The position numbers and the translations under genes are program-made. Below the pieces are notes generated by a model that worked only from the letters and a program-made list of their open reading frames with translations, was not told the DNA's origin and searched no databases. Below are positions 33,028-40,807 of a stretch of 64,000 nt of DNA, piece by piece. Origin of the DNA: Gnetum montanum (taxonomy: Eukaryota > Streptophyta > Gnetopsida > Gnetales > Gnetaceae); contig MNCI01001919.1 in NCBI GenBank assembly GCA_015680685.1, forward strand, positions 1,019,344 through 1,083,343. The letters run 5' to 3'. The first letter of the stretch is position 1. Each line of letters opens with the position of its first letter.

Positions 33028-34611
33028 GTGCCCTCCACCATGCCTACCTCTAACGTCATGACACGCCAACAACCATATGTAGTGCGCATCCCTCAGGCTA
33101 ACCCCGAAGGCACACCAACTCCTCACGCTCGGCCTACCCCTTTCGTAGTCCGAGTACCATTTGCCGTTGCAACGACAGAGGCTCAGGCTCCGCCAAGACC
33201 AACCCCGTACGTCGTCAGGCTACCTGCACAAACTCCTGCCCAATCGTACGTGCAGCCCCGTCCAACTCCCTACGTCGTAAAGGTTCCTGGGCAATCCCAG
33301 ACTCCGAGGTCAACTCCACCTCCGCGTGACACACGAGAACGCCTGGCAGATAGGCTTACGCGAGAACGTTTGGAGAAAGAGCGCCAACGGCTAGCTCTGG
33401 GGGCACCTAAGCCCACTCCCATAAACTCTGTACCCATGTCATCATCTAACGATCAACCAAGCGTAAGCAATGAAGGTGAGTCGTCGGAAAGACACGAATC
33501 ATCTAAAGCGACAACTCCGAAAACTGAAAAGCCAACAAAACGAGAGATAAAACTGTTGGGTCCGATGGACCCAGTCAGCACCGACAGAAACACCCCCAAT
33601 AGTGAAAACTTTGCAGCCGCCTTGACACAGGTCACTCAAGCATTAAAACAAAAGAACACTTCATTGAGCTTGTATGATTTAGTCCTAACATCTCAAACGC
33701 ATCGGGAAGCTCTAGTACGCATGTTGACGTCAATCCCGGTAAGCGAGGACTTACCCCCGAACGAACCTTCCATCCATGCGGTGATGTTCTCACCTCGCAG
33801 GACTACTCCTAAGCCTCTAAGTTTCCATGATGACAACATCAAGGTGGATAAGAAAACGGGGGAGACAACAACAGCCCCCATGTTTATAACAATCTGTATA
33901 AATCGGTTTAAAATCCATAGGGTCCATGTAGATGATGGAGCTGCGACAAACGTTGTGCCGTACCACATCATTGAACAACTAGGACTTACTGAACTACTTA
34001 AACCAACCACGACTACATGTTTAAGGTCATTCAGTGGGTCACGCGTAATGGTGAAAGGTACAATAGCCTTAAACTTCATAGCGGGAGATCAATTCCCAAC
34101 GTCTGCTGATTTCCTAGTAGTGGATGAGATGCTAGGGTTCAACCTAATATTGGGGAGACCCTGGCTAGCCCAACTAAGAGCTGTCTCTTCCCCCATACAT
34201 CAGGAAATTCACTTGCCTTATGAGGGCGGAGAAATCGTCATACGCGGTGAAGCAGCTACTCCTATCATCTCATCGCATATGGACATGGACCAAGGCTCGG
34301 AAGTCAAACTCGAAAAACCTAGCCAAAATAACGAGAATCCGCAACCATTGGTAAACAGTAAATCTTCTGACATCGAAAAAAAGCCTCCTCAAATAGAAAC
34401 GTCTGTACCTCCTCAAGTAGAAGCTAATATAGAGCTCTCTACGGACACTGAAATATTTGAAAACGCTAACACAAAAGACATTCCGTCAGAAGTCCCATGG
34501 GCCGAATTACCGTTTAACGTAATCAGCGAAGGGGACGCTGAATACCGGATCATACCTATTGAAACATCGTCTAACATTAAAACGAAAAAAATCAAAAAAT
34601 TACTGAAATGA
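33028..34611 (+). CDS. pro: Element C protease (aspartic), long open frame
   Basis: An uninterrupted 527-codon frame. The first 100 residues are a linker with repeated PYVVRIP/PFVVRVP/PYVVRLP/PYVVKVP motifs. A basic region (about residues 100-125, RERLADRLTRERLEKERQR) follows. The protease core is at roughly residues 285-400: VHVDDGAATNVVP carries the catalytic Asp-x-Gly, and FNLILGRPWLAQL is the second hallmark. HQEIHLPY and an acidic tail ending in KKIKKLLK complete it. It would cut the gag-pol polyprotein. The upstream TAG at 33007 separates it from gag. There is no RT in frame behind it; RT begins over 6 kb downstream, past an antisense gene. Confidence 0.9.
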   Translation: MPSTMPTSNVMTRQQPYVVRIPQANPEGTPTPHARPTPFVVRVPFAVATTEAQAPPRPTPYVVRLPAQTPAQSYVQPRPTPYVVKVPGQSQTPRSTPPPRDTRERLADRLTRERLEKERQRLALGAPKPTPINSVPMSSSNDQPSVSNEGESSERHESSKATTPKTEKPTKREIKLLGPMDPVSTDRNTPNSENFAAALTQVTQALKQKNTSLSLYDLVLTSQTHREALVRMLTSIPVSEDLPPNEPSIHAVMFSPRRTTPKPLSFHDDNIKVDKKTGETTTAPMFITICINRFKIHRVHVDDGAATNVVPYHIIEQLGLTELLKPTTTTCLRSFSGSRVMVKGTIALNFIAGDQFPTSADFLVVDEMLGFNLILGRPWLAQLRAVSSPIHQEIHLPYEGGEIVIRGEAATPIISSHMDMDQGSEVKLEKPSQNNENPQPLVNSKSSDIEKKPPQIETSVPPQVEANIELSTDTEIFENANTKDIPSEVPWAELPFNVISEGDAEYRIIPIETSSNIKTKKIKKLLK

Positions 34612-34617
34612 TACTAC

Positions 34618-34970
34618 CACTCGTAGTCCGAAATGACGCTAAACTACAAAAAGTCCGAAATGACGTTAAACTATAACAAGTCCGAAACGACACTAAACTA
34701 CGATAAAGCAGGAAAAACAACTAAATGCCACTCCCAGTCCGAAATGACACTAAACTATCATGTCCGCAAAGACATAAAACTAGCCACAATCAGCAATGAT
34801 CGGTTGACCGAGAAATCTATCCACGTCCTCCAAAACACTTCCCGATTACGCATGGGACCCGAAATGGCCATAAACTACGCATGGGGCCTGAAATGGCCAT
34901 AAACTACGCATAGGGCCTGAAATGGCCATAAACTACGCATGGGGCCCGAAATGGCCATAAACTAGCACAT
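34618..34970 (+). repeat. Element C repeats between protease and antisense gene
   Basis: First about six loosely spaced copies of GTCCGAAATGACGCTAAACT, then four 28-bp copies of CCCGAAATGGCCATAAACTA (34856-34966). The core CGAAATGRCSNTAAACTA is the same as in element B at 15490-15860 when read in element direction. Confidence 0.9.
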
Positions 34971-35201
34971 ACCTTTCGCTTTACTTTTATAATCACATTT
35001 CAGTAATACATTTAAAACAGAAAACAAACCAAAATACTTTTACATGTCTATCTCACGATAAACTCAAAATCAACAAAAAATATTTATATAGTTATTACAT
35101 ACAATCAACCGTCTCTGTTCATTCCACAATCTTCAAGTTATGGTTCCAGTGTAAATCTGAGCCGAAAAACAAAAAAGCAAAACAACTTAAGAGCTAAAAT
35201 A
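34971..35201. other. Spacer downstream of the antisense gene in C
   Basis: A/T-rich, no coding signal. It would hold the 3' end of the antisense transcript; on the minus strand there are several AATAAA-like stretches, none decisive. Confidence 0.4.
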
Positions 35202-35303
35202 CTAAACATCTGGGACATGACGATCGTCCCCCTTGGACCCGCCAGCATCAGAGGCCTTTGCTCCACTGGGGCTAGCTCCTTAAGTTTCTCCACCACCTTC
35301 ATC
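35202..35303 (-). pseudogene. Antisense gene exon 8
   Basis: After the acceptor TCTTTTCAG at 35304 the frame (phase 0) reads DEGGGET, a TAA, then GASPSGAKASDAGG and SKGDDRH to the TAG at 35202. B's last exon (15219-15353) also opens with DEG and is rich in Gly, Asp and Glu, so the acidic, disordered tail is conserved in character. Confidence 0.6.
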
Positions 35304-35400
35304 CTGAAAAGACCAAGGAAAAGAAATAAACAACACGATAATAAGCGAATGTCCAAACTTCAAACATTATCAATTAACTTCATGAATGAGAAACGCTTAC

Positions 35401-36185
35401 CATAGGTGATCCCCCCAAGCCGAATTCCAGTCGCCGCAGGATTTCCTCTTCGGGAACACTTGCCCAATCTGTCCCGTCGAGACCCAGGTCAACATTCGCC
35501 AAAGCCTTCCCCTTGTCAACATCCGACCAGGTAGGATGTTTCAAAGGGAACTCCCCCACTGACACTTCCCCAGAAGCAGTTGTTATCTACCGTTTAGGGG
35601 ACTCCATCTCTACAATTGTGTTTTGAGCAAATGTGTCGAAGGCGGGACGCAGACCAAGGCCTTCCACAAATATTTCCAACTGTCGCTTCTCGATAGACAC
35701 CTCTTTTAGCAACTTTTTATATTGGTGCTTGTGGTTCTTCTCATCTTGCCCCCATTTGCGTACTTTGGAGGCGAAAGCCTTCCAATCTTGGCATTTGGTG
35801 TTCAGCAAATCAATTTGGGCCCTGTGCTCCCCTAATCTCCGTATCAATCCTGCATGACAATTGAGTAGGTTTCAATACCTCGTATACGTGACCTCGGAGG
35901 TCCGCCAAGAGCGGTCATTGTCTAATCTGGCTGCGGCGAATTCATACCGGGCCTTCAGATCGGCACGTTCCACCGTTAGTTCGGAAACCTCTTTCTCTTT
36001 CGCTTGAATCTGAAGCCACAATTGCTCGATGGATCGCCTACACGTCCATACTGTCTTAGCATTGTGAACAAAGCCCTCTGCTACCTCTTCATAAATGGGT
36101 CTGGGCACTTGTTCAATCTCTGGGGAAAGTGTTGGCAAACTCTCTATGTTGACGATCTCGGACGGATCCCACCTCAGTTGGGCAC
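35401..36185 (-). pseudogene. Antisense gene exon 7: charged helical region
   Basis: One frame from acceptor TTGATAG (36186) to donor ATG|GTAAGC (35400), about 262 codons, with a TGA near 35870 and a TAG near 35587. Landmarks shared with B exon 6 in the same order are LRWDP / LKWDL, LSPEIEQVPRPI / LSPKVTEVPRRM, KCQDWKAFASKVRKWGQ / KCQDMKDFSAKVFKWGQ, NHKHQYK / NHKHMYK and EEEILRRLEFGL / TEEVWHRLRLDI. High Glu, Lys, Arg, Gln and Leu content suggests coiled coil over roughly residues 30-170. Confidence 0.7.
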
Positions 36186-36272
36186 CTATCAATAGGAAAA
36201 AGACATATGTTAGAACAAACAAAATCAAGAATCAAACTCTAACATAGTAAGGATCTCTGGATGTTCCCATAC

Positions 36273-36452
36273 CTATTTCAGGATGGATCCTTTCGATCCG
36301 CTCAACGACCTCCTCGGCCACACCAGCTACGAAATCCCTTTTACTTGGCATTTCCATCCAAGTAAAAGGTCCATCAGGGCGCGACGTGCTGACCTTTGGC
36401 GGCACTTTAGGGGGAACCTATGGCTCCTTCTCAGGGATGGTCTCGCTCTCCT
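36273..36452 (-). pseudogene. Antisense gene exon 6
   Basis: Acceptor TTGACTCAG at 36453, donor ATAG|GTATGG at 36272, both phase 1. The frame reads EESETIPEKEP, a TAG, then DGPFTWMEMPSKRDFVAGVA and ERIERIHPE. The second half matches B (AESWVKILDKFAFVQGLVND and KFLQQADPG, ending at 14205). It is easy to miss because the TAG keeps the open frame short. Confidence 0.65.
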
Positions 36453-36522
36453 CTGAGTCAAATGAAAAATCCACAATGAGATGAAAACGTATTAAGCTAC
36501 ACAACTAAGTAACGAGACATAC

Positions 36523-36723
36523 CATTCCCTCTAATCTCCTCCGATGTGGGAGGGGCTCCAAGGTCCAAGTTGCCTGTTAGAAAATTACTGAGCATATCGT
36601 CAGTCTCTGCTTGATCATCTAGTGGTTCAGTGTTTCCGGTTCTTTCCTTCAGCAACTCAGTCCCTCCCGCAGGGTTAGTCAACTCCTCATCCTCAGGTAT
36701 AGTCTGCAAATCATGTCTCTTGA
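36523..36723 (-). pseudogene. Antisense gene exon 5
   Basis: Acceptor GTTGAGAAG at 36724, donor AATG|GTATGT at 36522, phase 1 on both sides, 67 codons without a stop. The product is acidic (IPEDEELTNPAGGTELLKER, DDQAETDDMLSNF). In B exons 5 and 6 are one exon (13672-14205), so this intron differs between the copies. Confidence 0.65.
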
Positions 36724-36819
36724 CTTCTCAACACAAAACAGATGAAGTTAGCCGCATACAACCATAAATAGTTAAAACTATCTACAAGATAAGTGAAGTA
36801 AAGAAGATGAGAGGTTTAC

Positions 36820-37860
36820 CAGGTATTTTAAACCGAATCCGCTTTACTCTGGGCAGTTCAATTTCACTGGTCTCCTCAACTGGGCGGTCACGCTTCGCCA
36901 ACTTCGATTTGGCTTTGCCTATTGTGTCCTTGACCACCCGCTCCACCTTTTTGGCAGCGTAGGACATTTCGTCTGGTCCTGGTCCTACACTGTCGCGCGT
37001 ATGGAGTGAGGTGCCAGACGATCCACCCGTAGTGATCGTGAGGGATTCATCAATCTCCTTGGGGGCATCTTGAGACTTAGCCGTGTCGAACAGGTGGTTC
37101 ACCTAGGGGCGAGATAGCTGATTCCTATCCCGTAAAACATATCTGTCCTCCCCGCGAACCACTAAAAATTCGGCCAAACGACGAATATAACTGGCAAAAA
37201 AGGCAAAAGTGAAATGCGACTGGGCGTCTATGTTCGAATGTAGCCGCGCTATCTCTTTAGTCATGCCCGATACTAAGAATTCAGCCCAATTGTAGTGCAC
37301 GGCAGCCTCTAGAATAGTGCGCATGATTCGCACTGCTTCAACCCCGAGACTCTTAACTTGCGATAGAGTCTTCAGAAACAAACGCGCCTGAAATAAGGGG
37401 TAGAGCTCGTTGACTTCCTCAACTTTCATCCTCCCCTGCATTGGAAATCCTTTAGCGCCCTTCGCCACCCCTAACCAATCCTCTAAAGTGCGGATCGTTT
37501 GAATTTCTTTGTGCGTCCTATCTAAAACAATCTTTACTCCACCTGTAGGCACGCCAAAGAAATCCGTAAAAAATTGGGGCGATAATTCAAAAATTATCTT
37601 AACGCCCTTAATACGAGCGCTATAGCAAGAAACAGATCTGTCAAACGAATCCACGATCCCGATCATCTCTACTATAGACACATTCGGGCTAGGGGCTGGC
37701 AAGAGCGCCATGAGGCCGGCATGTTCTAAGCAAGCAATAATGGATGGCGGTGCTTTTACCCGTAACCACTTCTGGGCAGCAACGGTTTCACCAAACTTCA
37801 TGGAGAGGGTCGCTTCAGTCCGCCCGGTCACAACAGAATCCCCGCCAGAGGTAGTGCCAG
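36820..37860 (-). pseudogene. Antisense gene exon 4: plant transposon-protein-like domain
   Basis: Acceptor TTTCTACAG at 37861, donor CCTG|GTAAAC at 36819, about 347 codons with one TAG at 37101-37103. Core landmarks are ARIKGVKIIFELSPQFFTDF followed by FGVPTGGV, then LYPLFQARLFLKTL, NWAEFLVSGM and FAFFASYIRRLAEFLVV. The KGVxIxFxxxxFxxFFGVP block and a later long helical block resemble the PF20167-type domain seen in the accessory ORFs of elements A and F. B exon 4 (12498-13549) matches throughout, for example LFTDLFGVPTDGV. A basic stretch (about residues 290-340, KAKSKLAKRDRP) could be a nuclear localisation signal. Role unknown. Confidence 0.65.
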
Positions 37861-37968
37861 CTGTAGAAACAAATCCAAAACCCTCACATTAGTTTAATAC
37901 TCGGCAATTGAACAATACTTGGCAATTGAACAAACACATCACGACATCTAGAAAACATTTCCACTTAC

Positions 37969-38237
37969 TCTCCGGGTTAGACTTTGAGGTTTCGCCCAGA
38001 TCAGAAGCAGATGGAAAAATTGGTCCATTAGGGGACCAGTCGGTGTGCAACCATCCACGCACGGCGCATTGCACAAATGCCTTAGAAAATTTCTTGTGGA
38101 AGTGTTTCATGGCACCGCTAATGTGGGCCAAAACGGCCCCGCTAAGAGTGGGGCCCACCATGAACACCTCCAAAGCTGTGCGTGCCAATGCAATCCCATC
38201 ATCGCCTGCGTAGGCCCCTTCTTTTGTAACTTTCGGC
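37969..38237 (-). pseudogene. Antisense gene exon 3
   Basis: Acceptor TTTTCGTAG at 38238, donor GAGA|GTAAGT at 37968, no stop in about 90 codons. Landmarks are GDDGIALARTALEVFM, HFHKKFSKAF and CAVRGWLHTDW. B exon 3 (12123-12412) has GLLATAHLALQEF and CKEKGWLDKEW at the same places and the identical phase-1 GTAAGT donor. I recognise no named domain. Confidence 0.7.
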
Positions 38238-38330
38238 CTACGAAAAGGCAAAAACATGTGTTAAAACAAGAGCAAATATTTGAATATAAAATAAAAAAAA
38301 AAGGAACAATCAGAGCTAAAACGAAATTAC

Positions 38331-38810
38331 CTTTCCACCCGTTATACTGTGCCAGGGGGATTTTGAAACAAGGTGTGTGCGCGGCCGGCTAGGAATAACC
38401 TATCATTGATATAGTTAGGCCCCCGCGGTAGCCGGTCCCACACACGCGTCAACGGACGGGCAGATCTTGGATTGCCAAGGGGAACACCCTCAACGACAAG
38501 TGGCCCTTCGTCAATATCATCCATAAACAGTCTAATACCCTCCGTCGCACCGGGTAGCATGGCCTCAATGATGCTCCGCGCCACATCCTCGCCTAGGTGG
38601 GACCAAATCACAACCCTGAAATGGTCTAGGATGAAGGCCAAAAATTTGCGGGCCCCGTCCAGAAACCAGATCCCATTGTTCTCAACAATTAAGTTTGGGG
38701 TCGGTTCACCACCCTCAAGGGGACCAAACCAGGTCAAGACCCCAACTAGCTCAGTCACTAGAAGGGGAGGTTCAACGTCCTTGCAAGCCATTAACACAAC
38801 CCCAAAGATT
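38331..38810 (-). pseudogene. Antisense gene exon 2: FCP1/NIF-like (HAD) domain
   Basis: The frame reads PPLLVTELVGVLTWF, GIWFLDGARKFLAFILDHF, RVVIWSHL, IEAMLPG, ARPLTRVWDRL, INDRLFLAG and FQNPPGT before a TAA. The same order (strand ending at the nucleophile, RP..EFL......F.VxVWSS, late KPL..VW, NPP.T) is typical of plant FCP1/NLI-interacting-factor phosphatases as I remember them. At the catalytic DxDx(T/V) position this copy has ELVGV, and element B has EIRGV: Glu replaces the nucleophile Asp in both. The likely reading is a pseudophosphatase or protein-binding domain. The acceptor is not certain (near 38810-38840), and a TGA lies just upstream of the Met at 38797. A profile search is needed to settle the family. 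Confidence 0.5.
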
Positions 38811-38867
38811 AATCATACCGGAAACTCCATTTTGAAAAATAAGCATTCGCAAAAAAATTTTTCTAAC

Positions 38868-39300
38868 AGTTACGCTCGGTGTATACGCTGGGCGTAGAGA
38901 CAAAACAGTTACGCTGGGCGTAGAGAGACAAAACAGTTACGCTCGGCGTATACGTTGGGCGTAGTGAAAAACAGTTACGCTCGGCGTATACGCTGGGCGT
39001 AGAGAGGCAAAACAGTTACACTCGGCGTATACGTTGGGTGTAGTAAAAAACAGTTACGCTCGGCGTAGTGACAAACAGTTACACTCGGCGTATACGCTGG
39101 GCGTAGAGAGACAAACAGTTACGCTCGGCATATACGCTGGGCGTAGAGAGACAAACAGTTACGCTCGGCGTAGTGACAAACAGTTACGCTCGGTGTATAC
39201 GCTGGGCATAGAGAGACAAACAGTTACGCTCGGCGTATACGCTGGGCGTAGAGAGGCGAACAGTTACGCTCGGCGTATACGCTAGGCGTAGACGCTAAAA
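38868..39300 (-). repeat. 40-bp tandem array in intron 1 of the antisense gene
   Basis: About eleven copies of CAGTTACGCTCGGCGTATAC plus GCTGGGCGTAGAGAGACAAA, some lacking the inner CGTATACGC. Diverged copies continue to about 39620. Each full unit contains the palindrome GCGTATACGC, the signature of the LTR U3 (29040-29350). Open frames across it are artefacts. Confidence 0.92.
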
Positions 39301-39665
39301 AATGACTACGCCGTACATAATACAAGAGGTTACGTCGAACAGGCTTACGCTATGAAATACCTAACTTACGCCCAGCGTATACGCTGTGGAAACCCTCGAC
39401 GTATACGCTGAGCGTAGATCATCTATGCCAGAAGCAAGTACAAATGTCTATGCTCGGCGTATACGCCGACAATCGTCTACGCTGAACATAAAAAACGAAG
39501 CCGTGACAGTCTACGCCGAAAATAACACGTGCGGCGTCTACGCCGGTACAATACCCTGAACCCTTTACACTCGGCGTATACGCCGAAACCCCCTATGCTA
39601 ACTGTCTACGCTACGAAAGCAGATGCGAAAAAATAAGCAAAAAAAAAACAGAGTCAAGAGCCTAC

Positions 39666-39796
39666 CTGCTGGAAGATCCAGGCCATGCGGGAAGGCTCGG
39701 GCGGGGTAGACCCTGCAGCATCGCCTCGCTCTCCTCCGCGAACGTCAGCTCTGCCCCTTTTCTTCCTCGGTCGTCTATCTCCTTGCCTCTGCCCAT
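39666..39796 (-). CDS. Antisense gene exon 1, coding part
   Basis: The first ATG after the TATA box is at 39796, 44 codons before the donor CAG|GTAGGC. The product is charged and Ala-rich (MGRGKEIDDRGRKGAELTF). B's first exon (10925-11043) ends at an identical GTAGGC donor in the same phase (2), though its sequence is different. The 5' untranslated part contains GCGTCTACGCTG repeats. Confidence 0.5.
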
Positions 39797-39923
39797 CTCA
39801 GCGTTTACGTTGGGGTTTGGCTCGGCGTCTACGCTGGGGTCTCGCTCGGCGTCTACGCTGGGGTTCGGTCGCAGTTTACGCTTACGCTCGGATTGCAAAT
39901 GACAAATGAAGCCCCTTTTCCCC

Positions 39924-39931
39924 TTTTTATA
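39924..39931 (-). promoter_or_regulatory. TATA box of the antisense gene in C
   Basis: GCTATAAAAAGGGG on the minus strand, about 130 bases upstream of the first ATG and followed by GCGTAAGCG/GCGTCTACGCTG motifs. It suggests an own promoter pointing away from RT. Confidence 0.5.
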
Positions 39932-40089
39932 GCCTGCCGACGCCGACGCTGACGCTGGCGCCGCCGCCGCCCTCCATTTTTCTTGCTTTTTCTTCCTTTT
40001 TGCCTCGTTTTTCGCGCTTTTTCAGATTTTCCTTAAATTTTTCAAAAATATATAAAAATTACATACATAAACTAAGTAAAACGTAAAAT

Positions 40090-40620
40090 TTCGGCATTAA
40101 ACTGCCGTTCGTTGCCCGGTAAGGCATTAAACTGCCGATCGTTGCCCGGTAAGGCATTAAACTGCCGTTCGTTGCCCAGTAAGGCATTAAACTGCCGTTC
40201 GTTGCCCGGTAAGGCATTAAACTGCCGTTCGTTGCTCGGTAAGGCATTAAACTGCCGATCGTTTCCCGGTAAAGCATTAAACTGCCGTTCGTTGCCCAGT
40301 AAGGCATTAAACTGCCGATCGTTGCCCGGTAAGGCATTAAACTGCCATTCGTTGCCCGGCCCGGTAAGGCATTAAACTGCCGTTCGTTGCCCGGTAAGGT
40401 ATTAAACTGCCGATCGTTGCCCGGTAAGGCATTAAACTATCGATCGTTGCCCGGTAAGGCATTAAACTGTCGATCGTTGCCCGGTAAGGTATTAAACTGC
40501 TGTTCGTTGCCCGGTAAGGCATTAAACTGCCGTTCGTTGCCCGGTAAGGCATTAAACTACCGTTTTATTGACAGGAACTAGCCCAATGGATTATCGTTGC
40601 CCGGGAAGACGTTAAACTGC
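40090..40620 (+). repeat. 30-bp tandem array between antisense gene and RT
   Basis: About sixteen copies of GGCATTAAACTGCCGTTCGT plus TGCCCGGTAA, with few substitutions. It contains the TAAACT core seen at the other module borders. Long frames on both strands here are artefacts of a repeat whose length is a multiple of three. Confidence 0.95.
40564..40592 (+). repeat. 29-bp direct repeat with a splice-acceptor-like sequence
   Basis: TTTATTGACAGGAACTAGCC and the next nine bases recur exactly at 40714-40742, 150 bp apart. The TTATTGACAG in it looks like an intron 3' end just upstream of the RT frame. Confidence 0.75.
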
Positions 40621-40807
40621 CATTTCACTGTTACGTTAATCCACTGTCATACATATACACTAAAAATCACCAAAAGACATAAAACGACCGTCGCTATCTT
40701 ACCAGGCTCTCTATTTATTGACAGGAACTAGCCCAATGGATTGCAAGCGCTTAACTAAGCCGTTGGTTATTGATGGACCATACGGTGAGGTCTAAAGGAA
40801 TATCGAC

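Larger units (their letters stand above)
35202..39900 (-). pseudogene. Element C antisense gene, eight exons, near-intact
   Basis: A gene running against the retrotransposon, between protease and RT. Exons (minus): 39666 to about 39900; 38331 to about 38810; 37969-38237; 36820-37860; 36523-36723; 36273-36452; 35401-36185; 35202-35303. Introns 2-7 are 70-108 bp with GT-AG ends; phases 2, 1, 1, 1, 1 and 0 rejoin without shifting the frame. Intron 1 is about 0.85 kb and filled with a tandem array. Exon 2 is FCP1-like, exon 4 resembles the plant transposon-protein domain, exon 7 is charged and helical, exon 8 is Gly/Asp-rich. In-frame stops: TAA in exon 2, TAG in exons 4, 6 and 7, TGA in exon 7, TAA in exon 8. 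A TATA box lies at 39924-39931. The product would be about 1050 residues. No nuclear or membrane signal is evident. Function unknown. Confidence 0.75.

Noticed and set aside
39034-39285. Frame with repeated SYARRSDKQL units
   Set aside because: Translation of the 40-bp array in intron 1; not a gene.
35000-40000. Antisense block as a separate host gene captured by one insertion
   Set aside because: The same block is at the same place in a diverged, inverted element (B) with the same flanking repeats, so it belongs to the lineage. Ancient capture from the host remains possible.
40059-40581. Long open frames on both strands with repeated GKALNCRSLP and YRATNGSLMP units
   Set aside because: They arise from a 30-bp tandem repeat, a multiple of three, so all frames without a stop stay open. 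No protein-like composition.
40090-40620. CRISPR-like appearance of regular 30-bp repeats
   Set aside because: The units are contiguous with no unique spacers, and the DNA is plant retrotransposon sequence.
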